Source: Dasypus novemcinctus
Lineage: Eukaryota; Chordata; Mammalia; Cingulata; Dasypodidae
DNA length: 64,000 bases
Reading direction: 5' to 3'
NCBI RefSeq assembly: GCF_030445035.2
Contig: NC_080682.1
Span: forward strand, 32,718,770-32,782,769
The position numbers were made by a program, and so were the translations under genes. The notes beneath the pieces were generated by a model. It was not told where the DNA came from. It made no database searches and was given only the letters and a program-made list of their open reading frames with translations. This document shows positions 59,600 through 64,000 of the stretch, piece after piece. Each line of letters begins with the position of its first letter. Within the stretch, counting starts at the first letter, position 1.

Positions 59600-59895
59600 A
59601 ATTTTAAAAAATGGCTAAAATAAGTAATTACTTGAGAGTAATAACACTGAACGTCAATGGATTAAATTCACCTGTCCAGAGACACAGATAGGCAGAATGG
59701 ATAAGGAAATAAGACCCATCTATATGCTGTCTACAAGAATCTCATATTAGATCCAGTTCCTCAAGGAGATTGAAAGTGAATGGCTGGAGAACAATCTTAC
59801 ATGCAAAAAATAACAAAAAAAGGGGCATGAGTAGTTATATTGCTATTGGACAAAATAGACTAAAAATGCAAAATTATTGTGAGAGACAAAGATGA
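59600..59895 (+). pseudogene. L1 ORF2 start (endonuclease N-terminus), cut by deletion
   Basis: 'gtaataacactgaacgtcaatgg' (VITLNVNG region), 'ctgtctacaagaatctcat' (CLQESH), then 'gcatgagtagttatattgc'. At about 59895, after 'gagagacaaagatgaa', it jumps directly to the 3' UTR. All of the reverse transcriptase is absent. Confidence 0.8.
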
Positions 59896-61890
59896 AACAT
59901 GTAAAAAGATCATTGCTGGGGAAGGGGGAAAAGAGTTTGATGTTGAGTATATGGGAGTCCTCTATATTGTATATGTGACTTTACTGTGATCTAAAACTTT
60001 TTGAAGACATAATTAAAAAGAAAATAAAAAGGATGTAGACACTGAAGAAGGAATGGAAGAGATTGCCTTCCACTGTACATACAGGCAATACCTATTACAG
60101 TGATGAAAAGCAAAATGTCAAAAACAAAGTTTCATGATATTTGCATTTTTTAATACCCCAAATTATTTTTTACCTTATATTAGTTTTCTAAATTAGTATG
60201 TATTCTATTTCTAATCTGTAAACCTATCATTAATATTTCATTTTCCTACTAATTGAGTTTGTCAATATATTAGGCTCCATTTTTTAAGAAGGTTTGAATC
60301 ACAGAGGGGTTAAATTATAGCAGGCAGGAGAGGGGCACCAGTGTGGGGTGTCATTGATGGGGACACAGAGTTGGGAAGGAGTTCTCCAGGGTGCGCATAT
60401 ATATATATATATATATATGGTATATAAAAATGTTCAGTTATTCTTTGGGTATTGTCATAGAAGGTAGAGTTACACATGACGACTAAAGGTGTGCTGAGTT
60501 CTTAGCTGGGGGAGCTCTGTCACATTCCCCAGTGGAAAAGCAACAATTCCCCAAGTGCAAGGGCAAAGACCAGTGAAGCAGGATGGTTCAATGATGAGCC
60601 CTTGATAATGACAATTATGCTTATGAACCTCTGTGCTCAAAATTTCAACTAGGCCTAGAGCTGCAGGGTGCGTAAGTGTTACCTTCTTAGAGCTTCCATG
60701 TTGCTCAATTGTGGTCACTCTCTAAGCCAAAATCAGCATGCAAATGCATTACTTTCCCCACAAGTTGGACATGACTCCCCAAGATGACCTCCCTGGCACC
60801 AAGGGACTACTACCAAATACCACCTTGTGATGCAACTAGAAAAGGACCTTGAATAAAAGGAGGAAATGGTAAAGACAAATGAATTTATATGGCTAAGAGA
60901 CTTCAAAATGAGTAGGGAGGTCATCAGAGCAGTTGTGCTTACACACATCTCATCAGGATCCCTGTGAGAGCCAAAATAGATACAACCACAGCTAGTGGTG
61001 GTCCTGAGGGTTATGGAGACACACAAGTTCTACAGTCATGGAAGATGACTCTAGAGTTTAGTGCCTTGCCAGTAGGCCCTATGTTGGATTTGTGCTCTTG
61101 AGTGTGATGGAGTTGGACTCAGATGTGACCTCTCTATACATGCCTCTTCTGTCACTTTTACTGAACATGTGGCTGGTGCTGGTGTTGGTGTTTACTCAGG
61201 AGACTTAAATCTCTGGACTCTCCGTGTGCCAACTGGGCCTTGAGCATCAGCAGAGTTGCAACACCTACTCTCTGGTTCATTGGACTTACCCAGGTCAGGA
61301 GAAGATGCTCAAACACCACACCAGGGAACTGAGAATGTCTACAACTATAAGTAGGAGAATCCCACCCTTCAGCCAGATAAGGTCTAAGTCCCCTACCGAT
61401 TTAGAGGTGGAGTGGACATCATCATCCCAGGGTCCTCAGTATGGAGGAATAAAGTACGGACTATAGCAGACTTACTGGTATCCTACTATATAATTATTGT
61501 GACTCTATCATTGGAAGAGAGAGTATCATTGATGGAGAGACAGTGGCCATAAGAGTTGCTGAAGGCAAGGAGAGGGAAGAAGAGGTGTGATATGAGGGCA
61601 TTTTTGGGACGTGGAGTTGTCCTGAATGATAATGCAGGGACAGATGCAAGACATTATATTTCCTGCCAAAACTCACTGAATGGACTGGGGAAGAAAGTAA
61701 ATTACAATGTAAACTATAACCCATGATGTGTAGCAGTGCTCCAAAATGTGTTCATCAAATGCAATGAATGTGCCACACTCATGAAAGGTTTTTGATATAG
61801 GAGGGGTGTGTGGGGGGTGTGGAGTGGGGTATATGGGAACCTCACATTTTTTAATGTAACATTTTTTAAATTCTATGTATCTTTAAAAAA
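59896..61890 (+). mobile_element. L1 long 3' UTR of the internally deleted copy
   Basis: Full 3' UTR in order, parallel to 26812-28705, ending 'ttttttaatgtaacatttttt'. Contains an (AT)n run at about 60400-60418. Minus frames 60470-61724 are UTR. Confidence 0.8.
60396..60424. repeat. (AT)n microsatellite
   Basis: About eleven uninterrupted AT units between 'ggtgcgc' and 'ggtatata'. Confidence 0.9.
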
Positions 61891-61904
61891 AGACAAAGAT
61901 ATTT

Positions 61905-62068
61905 TTAAAAACAGATATAATGATATGGCAAATGTGGCCGAATGTTAAAATCGGCATATGTGGGTGCCTGGGGAGAGAGGAATATTGAAGTTCTTTGTAT
62001 GCAGTTTGTGTTATTTTATTATTATTGTAAGGATACTTAAGTTTGAAAGTATTTAAAAAACAAACAAG
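61905..62068 (+). mobile_element. Old L1-like 3' tail
   Basis: 'gtgggtgcctggggagagagg' and a 'tttattattattgtaaggatacttaagtttgaaag' region ending in an A-rich tail, a pattern typical of old L1M 3' ends. Confidence 0.4.
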
Positions 62069-62500
62069 ACTGCAAGTGTTGGAGAGGATGAAGAGGAATG
62101 GAAACCCTCATCCACTGCTGGTTGGAGATGTAGAATGATGCTACCATTGTGGAAAGCAGTATGGTGGTTCCTCAGAAAACTAAACTATAGATCTACCATA
62201 TGATCTAGCAATTCCTCAGTGAGTATATACCCCGAAGAACTGAAAGCAAGGACACAGACAGATATATGCACACCATTGTTCACAGAGTTATTATTCACTA
62301 TTGCCAATAGTTGGTAGCCATCCAAATGCCCAACAACAGATGAACTGATGAACAAATTGTGGTTATATATACAATGGAATATTACTCAGCCTTAAGAAGG
62401 AATGCAGTATTTATACATGGGATAACGGATGAATCTTGAAGTCCTTATATTGAGTAAAGTAAGCCATGTACTGAAGGACAAATATTACATGACCTCACTG
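62069..62500 (+). pseudogene. L1 ORF2 C-terminal relic
   Basis: 5'-truncated ORF2 tail on the plus strand: 'catccactgctggttggag' (HCWWEC region), 'gtggttcctcagaaaacta', 'agtatataccccgaagaactgaaagc', 'tggaatattactcagcc'. Broken by stops. Confidence 0.75.
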
Positions 62501-64000
62501 ATATGAATTAAGCAAACTGAACAGACATACAGTTCTACAGTCTAGAAGATAGGTTTACAGGACACACAATTGTAGAAGAAGACTCTGAGCCAATGCCCAT
62601 ATGGAAAAAAATCTGTGATAAGGTGTAAGTGTGTAGTTGTGCAGTGGATGGGCAATGCAGTGGGTTGGGCAGTGCTGGTTTGTGAGGGTGGTAGGGGGGA
62701 TGGGTTGCACTGTCCATGGAACTAGGGTGAGGGTTGGGGAGTGTGAATATGTGGTTGAAACTAAATGTTGGGAATATTCTTTTTACAATATGGTAAGTAC
62801 AGGGGTACTGGTACAAGGTGTTGGATGTGGGGGGCATTCTGGGTAGGGCTCACCTGGGGCAGGCTTTTAAGGAGTGTGTGAGTGTTCATCTTGTCATAGT
62901 TGTGGTGTATCAGTGGGTCGAGACCCACATAATGAGAAGGAAGTTGTTAGGCTCCCATCCAGAGAAGTCCTGCTATTTCTCAAATAGAAGGGTGACAGTA
63001 TCTCGAGAGTATAGGCAGTGAATAATAGGCAATAACAGGCCAGTATGTCAAGTCCTCAATGTCATTGCAAGTAACTATGAATCATGTTCTTCAAGGAGTG
63101 AAACTTGGTGGTTTCCAAGGCCCTTGCAGGGGGAGGAATAGAATATATGGAATGGTGCAATGGAATTGTTCTACATGATCTTGCTATGATGGATATAGAC
63201 CCTGTTAAATTTCATTAAAATTCATAAAAGTGTGTGGTCTAAAATGTAAACCATAATGTAAATCATTGACCATGTTTGGTAGCAATGCTTCAATAATTGT
63301 TCATCAATTGTAATAAATGTACCATCAACATGCAAAATGTTATTAATATGGGAAAGGGTATTAGGGGGAGAATATTGGGTATATGAGAATCTGCTATATT
63401 CTGTATGTGACTTTTTTTTGTAACCTAAAACTTCTTTTAAGATAAAATGAAAAAAAAAAAAGACACTAGGGCAATAAGTGGAAGAAAATGTCAGTGTAAA
63501 TACAAGACAACAGATCTTACAGCAAGGAAAGACATAATGTCAATTTTTAAAATTTGTTTTTCTTATTTCAAATTTATTTTTTAATTTTTGTATTTTAATG
63601 TTATTTTAAAACCATCATTACTAATTTATTTTCTTATTAATTGTCTTGGTTATTGTGATGGCTTCATTTTTTAAGAAGTTTTGGATCATGGAAGGTTTAC
63701 AACTCTGGCAGGAGAGGATCATTGATGTGAGGTGCCAGTGATGAGGGATGTATCAGAGGAAATTCACTTGGGGCACACCTCTAGGGCATATGAATATGTT
63801 CAAGTGTTCATGGGGCATTGTCATGATGGATGGAGATTCACACAATAACTCCAAGAATATCGAAACACATCCTGGGGAGTTCTGCTGCATTCTCTAAAGG
63901 GACAGCAAGAATCCCCCAAGTACAAGGGTAGTGACTAGTGAAGGAGGATGGACCATTGACAAGTACATGACTGTACTTATGAACCTTTATTTTTGAAATT
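62501..64000 (+). mobile_element. L1 long 3' UTR, running off the right edge
   Basis: Includes a G-rich part (62640-62880), then 'ggagaatattgggtatatgagaatc' and the region matching 60290-60630 ('ttttggatcatgg', 'gacagcaagaatcccccaag'). The 3' end lies beyond the window. Frames 62535-63021 are UTR. Confidence 0.75.

Noticed and set aside
1..64000. CRISPR arrays, bacterial-type operons or phage genes
   Set aside because: No spaced identical repeats or such coding density; the window is clearly mammalian.

Overview
This window is mammalian nuclear DNA from an olfactory-receptor (OR) cluster. It is most likely from an armadillo or close xenarthran. It is AT-rich, dense in LINE-1 (L1), and carries tRNA-Ala-derived SINEs of the DAS type known from Dasypus, one with a perfect 15-bp target-site duplication (TSD) at 33742-34190. 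Only one protein-coding gene looks intact: a single-exon class II OR of family 4 on the minus strand (41988-42926). A related OR at about 9275-9795 is a pseudogene. No operon-like, CRISPR or antisense system is present, and I found no new coding system.

Layout. 1-112 is a CpG-rich sliver. 113-601 is the first copy of a sequence (A) that recurs at 40540 and 56633. 602-8987 is a long minus-strand L1, with a plus-strand L1 3' UTR nested inside it. The OR pseudogene follows. 11080-12582 is block C, seen again at 44390 and 49440. 12583-30597 is an 18-kb nest of transposons: a mid-sized repeat split by a 5'-inverted (twin-primed) L1, itself split by further L1s and a VNTR-bearing SINE. Block D (30598-32270; also 45660 and 50390) then resumes. 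32.3-40.5 kb is AT-rich spacer with SINEs, short L1 3'-UTR copies and a 59-bp minisatellite.

40.5-52.4 kb holds two adjacent copies of the OR unit. The first carries the intact receptor (A, G, E, OR, C, D, F). The second keeps G, E, C, D and F but has no OR exon. 53024-55578 is a complete but gag/pol-less LTR element. 56.6-58.6 kb is a fragment of a further unit (A, G). 58.6-64 kb is plus-strand L1 material, including an internally deleted copy.

Reading: an ancestral unit with one OR exon was duplicated in tandem. One copy stayed functional, one decayed and took an 18-kb insertion, one lost its OR exon and one survives as scraps. Many element boundaries are approximate because they were judged by eye from shared sequence, not by alignment software.
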